NCBI GenBank assembly: GCA_949741915.1
Contig: CATJOM010000080.1
Coordinates: 1 to 64,000 of the forward strand
DNA from: an uncultured Candidatus Melainabacteria bacterium
GTDB lineage: Bacteria > Cyanobacteriota > Vampirovibrionia > Gastranaerophilales > Gastranaerophilaceae
DNA length: 64,000 nt
Reading direction: 5' to 3'
The notes under the pieces are model-generated. The model was given only the letters and a program-made list of their open reading frames with translations. It had not been told where the DNA came from and did no database searches. Both the position numbers and the translations under genes were made by a program. The stretch's first letter is position 1. Each line of letters begins with the position of its first letter. This document shows, piece by piece, positions 8,663 to 17,645 of this stretch.

Positions 8663-10806
8663 TTTTCTTCTTGCCCTCTATTTTTTAGATAGTTCATAAT
8701 ACCCTCTGTGATTGCTTTTGCGATTTCGGTTTGCCTTTTTTGAGTTATTATGGCTTCCCTTTCGTTTGCATTTGAGATGAATCCAATCTCCACAAGAATT
8801 GCAGGCGCCTCAGTATGATTTATAACATAAAATTGAGACTTAAACAAACCTCTATCCCTTGTGCCCCATTTGCCAAAGTTTTTGGCAAGGGATGAGTGTA
8901 CGGTTTGTGCATACTCTACACTATCCTGCTTCCACCAATGTGTTTCTACTCCGTATATGGCGTTGTTTACGCTTGAATTTACGTGAATGCTGACAAATAA
9001 ATCAGGGCTGACTTCATTTGAAATGTCGCATCTTTCTTGCAATGACACGGTTTTATCCTTATCAAGCGTCATTGTGGTTTTTACTTTTTTTGCCTGGAGA
9101 TTTTTTTCAACCATTTTTGCTATGGATAAGGTGATATTTTTTTCATATATACCGTTTCTTGTTGCTCCGACATCGCTTCCGCCGTGCCCTGCATCAATTA
9201 CAACCTTGTAAAGATTTGATATTGAAGGTTCTTTCTTTTCTGCCTTTGAAATAGTCTGTTCCCTTTTGCCTTCAGGGTTTTCGCCTTCTTTGTTTTCTTC
9301 CTTTATTTCTTCTATATGTTTAATTATGGCAAGAATGGTTTTTGCGTCAGGCGAAGCTTTCAATTGCACGTTTTGAGCAGTTTTTGCCGGTAGAACAATT
9401 CTTAATTTATCAAGTGCGAGTTTAATTATCTGTACATTTTCGTACTGGGTTTTTAGGGCATCGAGCACGTTTGGCAGGGCTTGTGAGGCATTATTGAAAT
9501 CAAGGTAGAGACTGTCATTTTCCTGAAATACAGAAAAAGCGACTGGGGCGGTAAAATTAAACTCCATCGTTGTTTTTATGAGTGATTCTTTTTCGTTAAT
9601 TTTTTGAATGGTCTCATCGTTTTTTTTAGTTGATTTCAAGGAAGTTTGGGTTTCTGTAATTTTTGAATTTATAATATCTGTTTTTTTTGCTATAAAAACA
9701 TTTTGAAAATCAGGCGAAATAACTAGCCTATAATTTTTTGCCTGAGGACCTTCAATTACAAGTCTTGCTACGTTTGTGGAATTCTGCCCAAGCTTTATTA
9801 TATCGCTGCCATTTTCGTCTATATTAATGGATTTACCCCTTAAATTTTTTGAAACAACTGTATCATCAAAATCTACAACTATTCTGTCTGGGTTTTCCAG
9901 GTAAAATGCGGGTTTTAGGCTTAAAAAGCCCATACCCTTTATCATAAGCCCCTTTTGGCTTTTTGAGATTGAATCAATAAAATATTTTGACTGCAATTTA
10001 TACTCTTTTGAATTAAGGTTTTCATTATTTTTTTCAAAGATATTATTAAGTTCGCTTTTGTTGTCTTTTTGGGTTGCATTATTTACAGGGACTACATAAT
10101 TACTTATCAGGCTCGAGGTTGAGCCTTCAAAGAAAATGAGCCTGCTCTTGTCTTCTGTATCTGAGTATATTATTTGTTCTTTTGCAGTTTTATTAATGGC
10201 TTGACCAAGTGGTTTAGAATATTTGATTATTATGGATTTATCGTTCGCTAGTGCGTTGAAATTTCCTGTTTGTGCAGAATTTTCGGATGCGTATGTAAAA
10301 ACAAGCCTTACCACATTTGGATTGACTGAAAATTGTGAAATTTTTACGGTTTTAAATATTGAATTTTTTAATTCATAGCTTTTTGCTGAGCCTGAAAGCA
10401 CTGCATTTGTTATATCTATATAGGCTCTATCAGGTTCTTTTAAAAAACCTTTTGTAATTATATTTTGTGAATAATCTATTTTTTCTTCATTTTGGGCTGT
10501 TTCTTCTTTGTTAATTTGAGCTGTATCAGGCAATGGTGCGCCGTCGGTTTTATTTTCAACTGTTTTGGGCGCGGCTGGGGTATTTATCTTTGGGGAGGGA
10601 AGTTTTATCTGCCCCTGTGAATTTATTAAAATAATGTTGTCGGAGTTATCAAAACTTAGCCCTGTAATTTTAAGTGGGGTATTTGCCCAGGCAATGTTTG
10701 AATTTATGCCTGATAAGGGCGCTAAAAGTGCCGTAAATATTAATAATATGACGGTTAGTATGTGTTTCATTATGTGTTTATATAACATAACACAAAAATA
10801 ATACAC
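8659..10806 (-). CDS. amiC: N-acetylmuramoyl-L-alanine amidase with AMIN domains
   Basis: A periplasmic amidase that removes stem peptides from peptidoglycan, used in cell separation. A signal peptide (MKHILTVILLIFTALLAP...AWA) follows a short N-terminal extension, so translation may begin at the internal ATG near 10770; the distal start has an AGGGTG box. Three AMIN-like beta repeats (about residues 115-200, 270-380 and 415-500) are separated by Lys/Glu-rich linkers. The C-terminal Amidase_3 domain (about 535-710) has the zinc ligands in VIDAGHGG, the Glu of YEKN, and SIHVNSS, plus the catalytic Glu in ILVEIGFISN. At 715 residues it is longer than E. coli AmiC and more like cyanobacterial multi-AMIN enzymes. 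Confidence 0.92.
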   Translation of the reverse strand: MYYFCVMLYKHIMKHILTVILLIFTALLAPLSGINSNIAWANTPLKITGLSFDNSDNIILINSQGQIKLPSPKINTPAAPKTVENKTDGAPLPDTAQINKEETAQNEEKIDYSQNIITKGFLKEPDRAYIDITNAVLSGSAKSYELKNSIFKTVKISQFSVNPNVVRLVFTYASENSAQTGNFNALANDKSIIIKYSKPLGQAINKTAKEQIIYSDTEDKSRLIFFEGSTSSLISNYVVPVNNATQKDNKSELNNIFEKNNENLNSKEYKLQSKYFIDSISKSQKGLMIKGMGFLSLKPAFYLENPDRIVVDFDDTVVSKNLRGKSINIDENGSDIIKLGQNSTNVARLVIEGPQAKNYRLVISPDFQNVFIAKKTDIINSKITETQTSLKSTKKNDETIQKINEKESLIKTTMEFNFTAPVAFSVFQENDSLYLDFNNASQALPNVLDALKTQYENVQIIKLALDKLRIVLPAKTAQNVQLKASPDAKTILAIIKHIEEIKEENKEGENPEGKREQTISKAEKKEPSISNLYKVVIDAGHGGSDVGATRNGIYEKNITLSIAKMVEKNLQAKKVKTTMTLDKDKTVSLQERCDISNEVSPDLFVSIHVNSSVNNAIYGVETHWWKQDSVEYAQTVHSSLAKNFGKWGTRDRGLFKSQFYVINHTEAPAILVEIGFISNANEREAIITQKRQTEIAKAITEGIMNYLKNRGQEEK

Positions 10807-11580
10807 CCTAAATGAGATTATGGCTAGTTTGTGAATATGGTATTTATTGAGTACTATATTAATATTAATAATCCTTACTATTATTTTGCAGGGGGTTGGT
10901 TGGATAATTATGTTTTAAGGCGTTTTGGCTTAAAATTTTGGGTATTTACACATAAATTTCACATCTGCTTCTTAGATGTTTTCTTTTCATTCCAGCCCCA
11001 TACTGCAACAAAAAAGAGTAGCTTTGAGTTTTTGTTTTATCTGGAAACTTAATTGGAATGCTCTTTTTATGCATATGGGCTTCCATTACAAGAAGAAAAA
11101 GAATCAATGTTTTTGTGTAAAGTTGTCTATAATTACTAAATTTTAATATGGCGGTCAAATTTTGTTAAAAAATATAAATTAAAAAATGTAAATCCGGGTT
11201 TTACCTTTTAAGATAAAGGGCATGGTCAATTGTAAAAAAAAATTTACGCAATCGTGCTTGCATGGCATGTTTGATTGTTATTTACTATTAACAAGCTGAG
11301 GCAAGGAAGAGTATAAGATACAGGATACGAGAGAATAACATAATCTTTCAGCTAATATGGAATGAATAGTTAAGATGAAGATACTGAAAGGAGTGATGGC
11401 ACAAAATCAGGAAGCTGAAATAAGGATATTATAAGAGAGAAGAATATGCCATACAGTTTTCGATTTACTAAAAAGTCAAAAGAGGAATATTAAAAGATTT
11501 ATTAACATCAAAAAAAGAATTAAAGCAAAGGCTGCTAGACTTTGCGGAGTGGGAGAAAAAGAGAATAATAGGTTAAAATA
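10807..11580. other. Gene-poor interval with a possible decayed small locus
   Basis: No secure gene over ~770 bp. Near 11394-11450 there is a strong AAAGGAG box before a 12-codon frame (MAQNQEAEIRIL), and a second start at 11446 (MPYSFRFTKKSKEEY) that stops after 15 codons. Its neighbouring frame continues in a plausible helical peptide (KDLLTSKKELKQRLLDF) up to TAA 11574-11576. This could be a frameshifted RelE-like or other small gene pair, or an untranslated RNA. Confidence 0.35.
11446..11576 (+). pseudogene. Possible frameshifted small ORF before a terminator
   Basis: ATG 11446 opens MPYSFRFTKKSKEEY then TAA. A one-base shift joins this to an open frame of about 30 residues that is Lys/Leu/Glu-rich and ends EWEKKRIIG, immediately before the terminator at 11583. 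The start 'xPYxFxFTKKSxE' resembles the first strand and helix of RelE-type toxins, but the homology is too short to assert. Confidence 0.25.
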
Positions 11581-11582
11581 AA

Positions 11583-11609
11583 GACACCCAAGAAGGTGTC
11601 TTTTGTTTT
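11583..11609 (+). terminator. Rho-independent terminator
   Basis: GACACC (11583-11588) pairs with GGTGTC (11595-11600), followed by TTTTGTTTTG. It implies a transcript from the otherwise gene-poor interval to its left. Confidence 0.75.
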
Positions 11610-11848
11610 GGTTTGTTAAGGACACCTGCAGTAAAATGCATATTGATGCCAGGCTAATGTTTTAGGGTTTACGTTTTGGAAGTTGCATTTTGATTTAAAA
11701 GCTTTGTTTTAGTCTTAAATAATTATTTTGATGTAATAGAAACAAGGTTAGCATTAAGCCTGTGGAGTGATTTTTAATATTTACTTAACTTGATTTTGTT
11801 TTTTTGTTAAAATATGAACAAAGAAGAGCAATTAGACAGGAAAAATAA

Positions 11849-13162
11849 ATGAAAAACAAAATTATTCTTTTTTGGGCGATTGTATTAATTGTCATAGCTT
11901 CCATTTTTATTATATGGAAGAAACCAACATCATTGGGACTTGATTTGGTTGGCGGTTCAAGATTAATGCTTGAAGCACAAACATCAGAGGCTGTTAAAAA
12001 AATAACACCCGAAGTTATGGATAGTTTGCAGTATGCCATTGAAAACCGTGTAAATGCCATGGGTGTTGGTGAAACAGTTGTGCAAAAGGTTGGCGAAAAC
12101 AGGCTTTTGATTGAAATACCAAATATCACAGACACACAAAAAGCAAAAACTTTCCTTGGCGAAACAGCAGAACTTGAATTTAAAGAGCCCGCCGGCACAA
12201 ACAAAAATGGTGAGCAGGTTTGGAAATCAACTGGATTAAGCGGCAAAGATTTAAAGAGAGCATCTGTTGCAACATCTCAGTCTGGCGAATGGATTGTTTC
12301 ATTGGAATTTAATATGGATGGGGCAAAAAAATTCGGCAACCTTACGAGAAAACTTGTGGGGCAACAAATGGCGATATTCTTTAATGGCAAATTATACTCT
12401 GCCCCAAGAATTAATGAAGAAATAACCGGTGGAAATGCTCAAATAACAGGTGGCGGCAACACTGGCTTTGAATATAAAGAAGCAAAAGAAATGGTAGATT
12501 TATTGAATGCGGGTGCTTTGCCTGTTGGAGCTGAGATTATTGAAGAAAATTCAATCGGCCCTACGCTTGGCGCTGATAGTATTCAGAAATCCAAGTTTGC
12601 AGGACTTGTAGGGTTGTCCTTAGTTATGATATTTATGATTTTATATTACAGGCTGCCTGGCGTTGTGGCTTGTATAGCACTTGTAATATATAGTTTAATA
12701 GTGTTTGCAATATTTAAGATAATTCCTGTAACTTTAACTCTTGCAGGTATTGCAGGCTTTATTTTAAGTATAGGAATGGCAGTGGATGCTAACATTCTTA
12801 TATTCGAGAGGACAAAGGAAGAATTAAAGGCAGGAAGGAGTTTGTTTACTGCTATTAATTCCGGCTTTGACAGGGCATTTACAAGTATTTTTGATTCTAA
12901 TATGTCAACAATTATAACCTGTGTGATATTGTATATCCTTGGAACAAGCATTGTTAAAGGCTTTGCGCTGACTCTTGCAATCGGTGTCCTTGTGAGTATG
13001 TTTTCAGCAATTACAGTTACTAAAAACTTTATGCATCTTCTTTTTGGTACAGGTGAATTAAAACATCCTGCTTTGTTTGGTCTTAAAAAATCAGATATTC
13101 AGGCTGGTTTTAGTGCAACTGAAACAAAGAAAGAAAAAGCAAAGTTTGGTGTATTAGATTAA
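11849..13162 (+). CDS. secD: Protein translocase subunit SecD
   Basis: Inner-membrane component of the Sec holotranslocase that uses the proton gradient to help pull proteins across. The N-terminal helix (residues ~4-24) is followed by the D1 motif LGLDLVGGSRLMLEA, then the large P1 periplasmic domain. The C-terminal RND-type bundle of five helices contains GPTLGADS and the D4 element GMAVDANILIFERTKEEL. At 437 residues it is short relative to E. coli SecD but normal outside proteobacteria. SecF follows after 64 bp. A 12-codon upstream reading frame (11814-11852) overlaps its start by ATGA. Confidence 0.96.
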   Translation: MKNKIILFWAIVLIVIASIFIIWKKPTSLGLDLVGGSRLMLEAQTSEAVKKITPEVMDSLQYAIENRVNAMGVGETVVQKVGENRLLIEIPNITDTQKAKTFLGETAELEFKEPAGTNKNGEQVWKSTGLSGKDLKRASVATSQSGEWIVSLEFNMDGAKKFGNLTRKLVGQQMAIFFNGKLYSAPRINEEITGGNAQITGGGNTGFEYKEAKEMVDLLNAGALPVGAEIIEENSIGPTLGADSIQKSKFAGLVGLSLVMIFMILYYRLPGVVACIALVIYSLIVFAIFKIIPVTLTLAGIAGFILSIGMAVDANILIFERTKEELKAGRSLFTAINSGFDRAFTSIFDSNMSTIITCVILYILGTSIVKGFALTLAIGVLVSMFSAITVTKNFMHLLFGTGELKHPALFGLKKSDIQAGFSATETKKEKAKFGVLD

Positions 13163-13226
13163 TTTTGAATTTGCCAGCTGCCTATGCTCGACGCTCTAGC
13201 TGGTAGAATAAGGAGAAATATATAAA

Positions 13227-14231
13227 ATGGCAAACCCTAATTTGATGAATCAAAAACAAATAATAGATGTTGTAAAATTTAGATGGCTGTGGCTTTCAAT
13301 AAGTGCAATTCTTTTAATTCCTTGCGTTGCTGCAATAATATATCTTATGGCAACCCAGGCAAATCATGCGCCTGTTAAGCTTGGTATTGATTTTACCGGG
13401 GGAACTATCCTTCAATATGCAATAAAAGGCGATGTTACTGTTAGCGATGTTGGTAAAATCAGGGATGATATGATGAAGGAAGGCTTTACCACACCTATAG
13501 TTCAGAACATTAATAATGCTGGTGTTGAAGGACAGGATAATGGAATAAAAAATATAATTTCTGTAAAAACAGGCTTTATTGAGGACAAAACAGGTGAAAC
13601 AACTAATAAGGTCACAAATATTGTGTCAAAATATGTTGATTCGCCAGAGCTTGTGCAGACAACTTCTGTGGGACCTTCTTTGGGATCTGAATTATTAAAA
13701 AATTCAATGATTGCACTATTACTTGCCTTTATTGGAATTGTAATTTATATCTCATTAAGGTTTAAGACAGACTATGCCTTAATAACGCTATTATCGCTTG
13801 CACATGATGCACTTTTTGTAATAGGTGTCTTTGCTATTATGTCTATATTTTCAAATGTTTATGTTGATGCCTTGTTTATTACGGCAGTGCTTACGGTTGT
13901 AGGGTTTTCTGTGCATGACACTATTGTTGTGTTTGACCGTGTGCGTGAAAATAACAGGTTTTTGGCCAAAAAATATACATTTAATGAGATTGTGAATGCC
14001 AGTGTTAACCAGACACTTGCAAGAAGCTTAAACACTTCATTGACAACACTTTTGACATTGGGTGCTTTATACTTCTTTGGCGGGTCTACCACAAAAGAAT
14101 TTATTCTTGCAATGATTTTAGGTATTATTGTTGGTACCTATTCAAGTATTTTCTTTGCCAGTGTGCTTTTAGCATGGGATAAAGAAATCAGAGACAAGAG
14201 GGCGGCTAAAAGAATTACGGCTAATGCCTAA
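13227..14231 (+). CDS. secF: Protein translocase subunit SecF
   Basis: Partner of SecD in the Sec accessory complex. The 334-residue protein has an N-terminal helix, the LGIDFTGGTILQYA signature, a short periplasmic domain, then GPSLGSELLKNS and the RND helices with VGFSVHDTIVVFDRVRENN, the conserved proton-relay region. An AAGGAG box precedes ATG 13227. The 64-bp gap to secD contains a CCAGCT/AGCTGG hairpin; a long GC stem follows the gene at 14250-14286. Confidence 0.96.
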   Translation: MANPNLMNQKQIIDVVKFRWLWLSISAILLIPCVAAIIYLMATQANHAPVKLGIDFTGGTILQYAIKGDVTVSDVGKIRDDMMKEGFTTPIVQNINNAGVEGQDNGIKNIISVKTGFIEDKTGETTNKVTNIVSKYVDSPELVQTTSVGPSLGSELLKNSMIALLLAFIGIVIYISLRFKTDYALITLLSLAHDALFVIGVFAIMSIFSNVYVDALFITAVLTVVGFSVHDTIVVFDRVRENNRFLAKKYTFNEIVNASVNQTLARSLNTSLTTLLTLGALYFFGGSTTKEFILAMILGIIVGTYSSIFFASVLLAWDKEIRDKRAAKRITANA

Positions 14232-14249
14232 AGTTTTATATTATTTTTG

Positions 14250-14286
14250 TTTGCCGGTTCCATATTTATTATTTGGAGCCGGCAAA
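14250..14286 (+). terminator. Long stem after secF
   Basis: TTTGCCGGTTCC (14250-14261) pairs with GGAGCCGGCAAA (14275-14286), a 12-bp stem with one G-T wobble. The following T content is low, so it may be an attenuator or mRNA-stabilising hairpin between secF and the downstream regulator. Confidence 0.5.
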
Positions 14287-14309
14287 ATTAGTTTATAAGA
14301 GGATTTTAG

Positions 14310-14741
14310 ATGAAGGAAGTTAAAAAATATCCAACACTTGCGCAGTTTGTCTCAGAAACAAGGGAAAAAGCCGGGTTTTCCCAGTCGGGGCTTGCAAAAA
14401 GGTGTAATCTTGCTATCGAAGATATTCAAAATATTGAATCAGGTATAGAATTGTTTTTATCATCAACCGTGAGGCAAAAACTTGCAAAGGGCTTAAAGGC
14501 AACACTGTCAGAGATTAAACTTTATGAAAAGCAGCAAGATTTTCATTTTTCTGATAAACGCGATGTTGAAGATTTAAAGGCTTTGATTCTGGAGAATGAG
14601 AACAATAAAGGCTTTGTACTACTGTGCCCTGTTTGTGGTAGTAAATTAATTACAAGAATTGCAAAACTGTATGATTTAGAAGACAATTTGATGCTTCATC
14701 CTAAGGCAAGATGCACAAAATGCCCCTTTCAAATAACATGA
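14310..14741 (+). CDS. XRE regulator fused to a C-terminal zinc ribbon
   Basis: The 143-residue protein has an N-terminal Cro/C1 HTH (residues ~9-65: FVSETREKAGFSQSGLAKRCNLAIEDIQNIESG) and a C-terminal domain with CPVCGSKL...CTKCPFQ, a four-cysteine zinc site. The combination suggests a DNA-binding regulator whose C-terminal part senses metal or redox, or simply stabilises a dimer; the targets are unknown. GAGG-type box 9-10 nt before ATG 14310. It lies directly downstream of secDF behind a hairpin, so it may be partly cotranscribed. Confidence 0.75.
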   Translation: MKEVKKYPTLAQFVSETREKAGFSQSGLAKRCNLAIEDIQNIESGIELFLSSTVRQKLAKGLKATLSEIKLYEKQQDFHFSDKRDVEDLKALILENENNKGFVLLCPVCGSKLITRIAKLYDLEDNLMLHPKARCTKCPFQIT

Positions 14742-14916
14742 TGCTTACTGCGTGCTTTTAAGTGTCTTTGATAAATATTGTGTATGAATTTTGATACAAT
14801 ATGGAACCTGTTTTGGGGTTTCAAGGCGTATTTTAAAAGCAGTTTCATTTAGGTGATTATATGCAATTTATGCTCGTAATTCAAGCCATTTTTGTGCTTT
14901 GTAGTATAATACTTCA

Positions 14917-15114
14917 ATGAATATTAAGAAATGTGCATCATTCTATTGGAAAATGGGCTGCAGTCTGTTTTTAAAAAAGCGTCTTTCTTTTGTATTTAAC
15001 AGACAAATGCTGGGCGCATCAGTTGTTGATTTTATTATGGGGGTTTTAATAAGCATAGCTTTTATGCTTGTTGTTGCGAAGTTTGCCATGGAGATGTATT
15101 ATTCTTTGCGCTGA
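14917..15114 (+). CDS. Small single-helix membrane protein
   Basis: A 65-residue frame with a basic N-terminus and one clear transmembrane helix (about residues 36-57). No ribosome-binding site precedes ATG 14917, and the internal ATG (MLGASVVDF, residue 31) could be the true start of a 35-residue peptide. Family not recognised; kept because of the helix and its isolated position. Confidence 0.35.
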   Translation: MNIKKCASFYWKMGCSLFLKKRLSFVFNRQMLGASVVDFIMGVLISIAFMLVVAKFAMEMYYSLR

Positions 15115-15150
15115 GAATTTATGATGAAGTAAAAAGTTATAAAAATTTTG

Positions 15151-15804
15151 TTAGGCTATTACATCTAACTGTATCGTTTTGTTTTTTACATAGTCAATAT
15201 AGCTGGCATAGTCGGCTCCTTCTAGCGTCCTTTCGTTAATTGTTGCATTGTTTCTTTTGAAGAAGCCGTTTTTTTTCCAGAAACCTTCATTTGTGGATGT
15301 TAGTTTGATATTTGAATATTCTTGTTTTTTCGCCTCTTCTACAATACCTGATACCAGCACTTCGCCAAGGCCTTTATATTTTTTCTTGCTTGATGAGTGC
15401 ATTTCGCTTGGTTTTGTTTGTATGTATTCAATGGTTAAGTTTTTTGTATCATCGTCATATGAATATTCATTATTTGATGTTTCCGCAATTGAAAAAATTA
15501 CCCCTGCCTTATTTTCAAGTGCGTAAAAATGGTGATTTTCATAATCGTTTGGAATATTATTTAAATAATCGGTATGCAAATCTTCAAATGACCCTGTAAT
15601 AGCCCCTAAATATTTGGCACTTTGTCCCCATTGTTTTTCAAGATTTTTGATTTGTTTTAAGTCGCTTTTATTTTTGAAATCGTATTCCGTAAAATTAAGC
15701 TCTGTAGTTTTGCCATTGGCTTTTCTTACACTGACTGTTTTAAGCAGGTTTTTTGTAAAGTTTATGTTACTGTTGTTTAAGCTCGATAATGGGGTTATTA
15801 GCAT
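15151..15804 (-). CDS. GNAT-like acetyltransferase paralogue A
   Basis: A 217-residue protein in the same family as the two tandem proteins at 20.1-21.5 kb. Shared features are 'TVSVRKANGK' near the N-terminus, KKYKGLGEVLVSGIVEEAKKQ (matching the acetyl-CoA-binding RxxGxG motif A of GNATs with Lys in the first position), and NEGFWKKNGFFKRN (motif B-like). It should be an acyltransferase of unknown substrate, probably cytosolic, with no signal peptide. AGAAGGA precedes the start. The N-terminus carries the NINFTKN 'F-motif' seen in other lineage-specific proteins. Confidence 0.7.
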   Translation of the reverse strand: MLITPLSSLNNSNINFTKNLLKTVSVRKANGKTTELNFTEYDFKNKSDLKQIKNLEKQWGQSAKYLGAITGSFEDLHTDYLNNIPNDYENHHFYALENKAGVIFSIAETSNNEYSYDDDTKNLTIEYIQTKPSEMHSSSKKKYKGLGEVLVSGIVEEAKKQEYSNIKLTSTNEGFWKKNGFFKRNNATINERTLEGADYASYIDYVKNKTIQLDVIA

Positions 15805-15885
15805 TTTTTCCTTCTTTTGTTTGTGTATTTATTAATGTGTATGAATGATAAAAATTGCTATTTGTAAAGAAAATTTGATTATTTG

Positions 15886-16902
15886 TTACAATTTTAGCTG
15901 TGTCATAAAGTAAATGGAATTTTGAATGTTGCTGTCGGCAATATCATTTTGTGTCAGGCTATAATTTAGGCTGAATCTTATTCTTTGGCCTAGGGCGTAA
16001 TAGTTTATGCCGACTGTGTATTTTTGTGATGTATCATTTGATTGTTTGGTGTTGGCATCAAAAATATCATATCTGCCCAAGATTTGAATCTTATCTGTTA
16101 AATTATAGGCTGCTGTTGCGTAAAATCCCTGTTGGGTATTTTGATTATATGATTTAGCATTTGACCCGTTTGCGTATGCGTATTCAGCATTAAGTAAGAA
16201 CTTCTTATATTTGTATTCGGCGCCAAAGCCTGTCACTGTGTAATTTTGACCATTTTTTCCTGTATTTAAGCCTGTGCCGATTTTGAGATTCTTAAATAAG
16301 GAGCCTTCTTTGTTATTGAAGGGTTTGTAGTTTATCCATCCTGCGAATTCTATTCCATCGGATAAATTTTGCAGATATCTAGTACTTGAGTATCCGCCAA
16401 TATCATAATCTAATGTGCCAAAATCTCCCCTCAATCTTATTCCTGTGCTTCTTGCATTGCCAAGATTTGAGGCTATTTGGCTTCTTTTTATGAATAGTAG
16501 ATTATATTGGCTTTGGCCGCCTTCCATTCCAATTGGAATTCTTGAATTTCCGATTAATATTTTGTGGTTATCATTCAAATTTCTTTCCAAATAAACGTCA
16601 GAGATTTTACCAAGGAATTTATTGTCTAAATCGTCTACATCTCTTGTAAAGGAGGAGGTTATTCTGAATTTGTTTTTTAGTTTGCCGTTATCATCGTTAA
16701 AATGTATTTCGCTACCTCCATCCACGGAAAACGGGTATGTGAAGTTTGATTTTTCGTCTGAAATTTCAGCATCGTATGTGCCTTGAAAATCAAGCACAGG
16801 TTTAAATGTGATTTCATCTGTTAACTTTGCCTCATATGCGGTTGTGATATCTGGCCTAAGGGCTAGCAATATTAATAAAGATATGCAAATTTTTTTAATC
16901 AT
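15886..16902 (-). CDS. Outer-membrane beta-barrel porin
   Basis: A 338-residue protein with a signal peptide (MIKKICISLLILLALRPDITTA) and alternating aromatic/polar beta strands throughout, ending in the outer-membrane-type terminus YFMTQLKL. Overall layout resembles phosphate-selective porin O/P family barrels (DVYLERNL.., NSRIPIGMEGG, LRGDFGTLDYDIGGY). It probably forms a diffusion pore of unknown selectivity. It demonstrates a diderm envelope. Stands alone between the GNAT gene and the divergent rimP-nusA operon. Confidence 0.85.
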   Translation of the reverse strand: MIKKICISLLILLALRPDITTAYEAKLTDEITFKPVLDFQGTYDAEISDEKSNFTYPFSVDGGSEIHFNDDNGKLKNKFRITSSFTRDVDDLDNKFLGKISDVYLERNLNDNHKILIGNSRIPIGMEGGQSQYNLLFIKRSQIASNLGNARSTGIRLRGDFGTLDYDIGGYSSTRYLQNLSDGIEFAGWINYKPFNNKEGSLFKNLKIGTGLNTGKNGQNYTVTGFGAEYKYKKFLLNAEYAYANGSNAKSYNQNTQQGFYATAAYNLTDKIQILGRYDIFDANTKQSNDTSQKYTVGINYYALGQRIRFSLNYSLTQNDIADSNIQNSIYFMTQLKL

Positions 16903-17088
16903 TATTGTGATGGCCTGATAACAACGGTGCGAAGGTTTGTTAATATTATCATAAAATTTTAATAAAAAGCAACAATTTAGGTGTATTTTGATAAAATTTT
17001 GATGGTTTATGATATACTGATTTTGTACTCTTTAAGCGCTTTGTTTTTAGCGGGCTTTTGAGCCAAAGATTTAAGGGTATGGACAAAA

Positions 17089-17134
17089 CTTTGTACTTTT
17101 TTACAAAGAGCGGCTTTTTCAACCGCTCTTTTTT
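17089..17134 (+). promoter_or_regulatory. Attenuator-like hairpins in the rimP leader
   Basis: AAGAGCGG (17106-17113) pairs with CCGCTCTT (17123-17130) and is followed by a T-run, forming a terminator only 12 bp before the rimP start. A second hairpin, CTTTGTA (17089-17095) with TACAAAG (17102-17108), overlaps the first arm by three bases, so the two are partly exclusive. This suggests termination control of the rimP-nusA operon, as NusA itself autoregulates in other bacteria. Confidence 0.5.
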
Positions 17135-17146
17135 AAGGGGAAGAGC

Positions 17147-17644
17147 TTGAATAAACAATTTAATAAAAAACATGTTTTAGAAACAATTATGCCGGTTATT
17201 GAAAATACGGCAATGAGATATAATTTGATTCCATTGGAGGTTTCTTTTGAAAAAGAAAATAGCCATTGGTTTTTAAGGATATTTATATATTCAAATGACC
17301 ATCCTGTAAATCATAATGATTGCGAGCATATGACAAGAGGGCTTGGGGACTTGCTGGATGAATTGATACCATTTAAATATTATCTTGAGGTTTCATCCCC
17401 AGGTTTAGATAGACGCCTTAAGTCTGATAAAGAATATATTATATTCAAGGGGCACAACGTTATTGTCAAGGTAAAAGAGCCTCTTGAAGCTAATTATCCT
17501 AAAAAATTCAGCGCTAAACTTTTAGATTTTAATGAAGGGGCTGGACTAAAAGTTTTAACAATTGATACAAAAAAAGAATATACCATAGATACCGACAATA
17601 TTTTTTCGGTTCGGTTGGATGATATTAATTTAAAAGGAGAATAA
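17147..17644 (+). CDS. rimP: Ribosome maturation factor RimP
   Basis: Assists 30S subunit assembly. The 165-residue length and sequence fit: the N-terminal domain includes GLGDLLDELIPFKYYLEVSSPGLDRRL, the RimP signature, followed by the C-terminal SH3-like domain. The start is TTG 17147, supported by AAGGGGA 8 nt upstream, just beyond the leader terminator. The gene is immediately followed by nusA (1-bp gap region), the conserved bacterial order rimP-nusA. Confidence 0.93.
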   Translation: MNKQFNKKHVLETIMPVIENTAMRYNLIPLEVSFEKENSHWFLRIFIYSNDHPVNHNDCEHMTRGLGDLLDELIPFKYYLEVSSPGLDRRLKSDKEYIIFKGHNVIVKVKEPLEANYPKKFSAKLLDFNEGAGLKVLTIDTKKEYTIDTDNIFSVRLDDINLKGE

Positions 17645-17645
17645 T

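Noticed and set aside
14917-15114. Prepilin-like reading of the 65-residue protein
   Set aside because: The hydrophobic helix is not preceded by a Gly cleavage site followed by Phe/Met and Glu at position 5.
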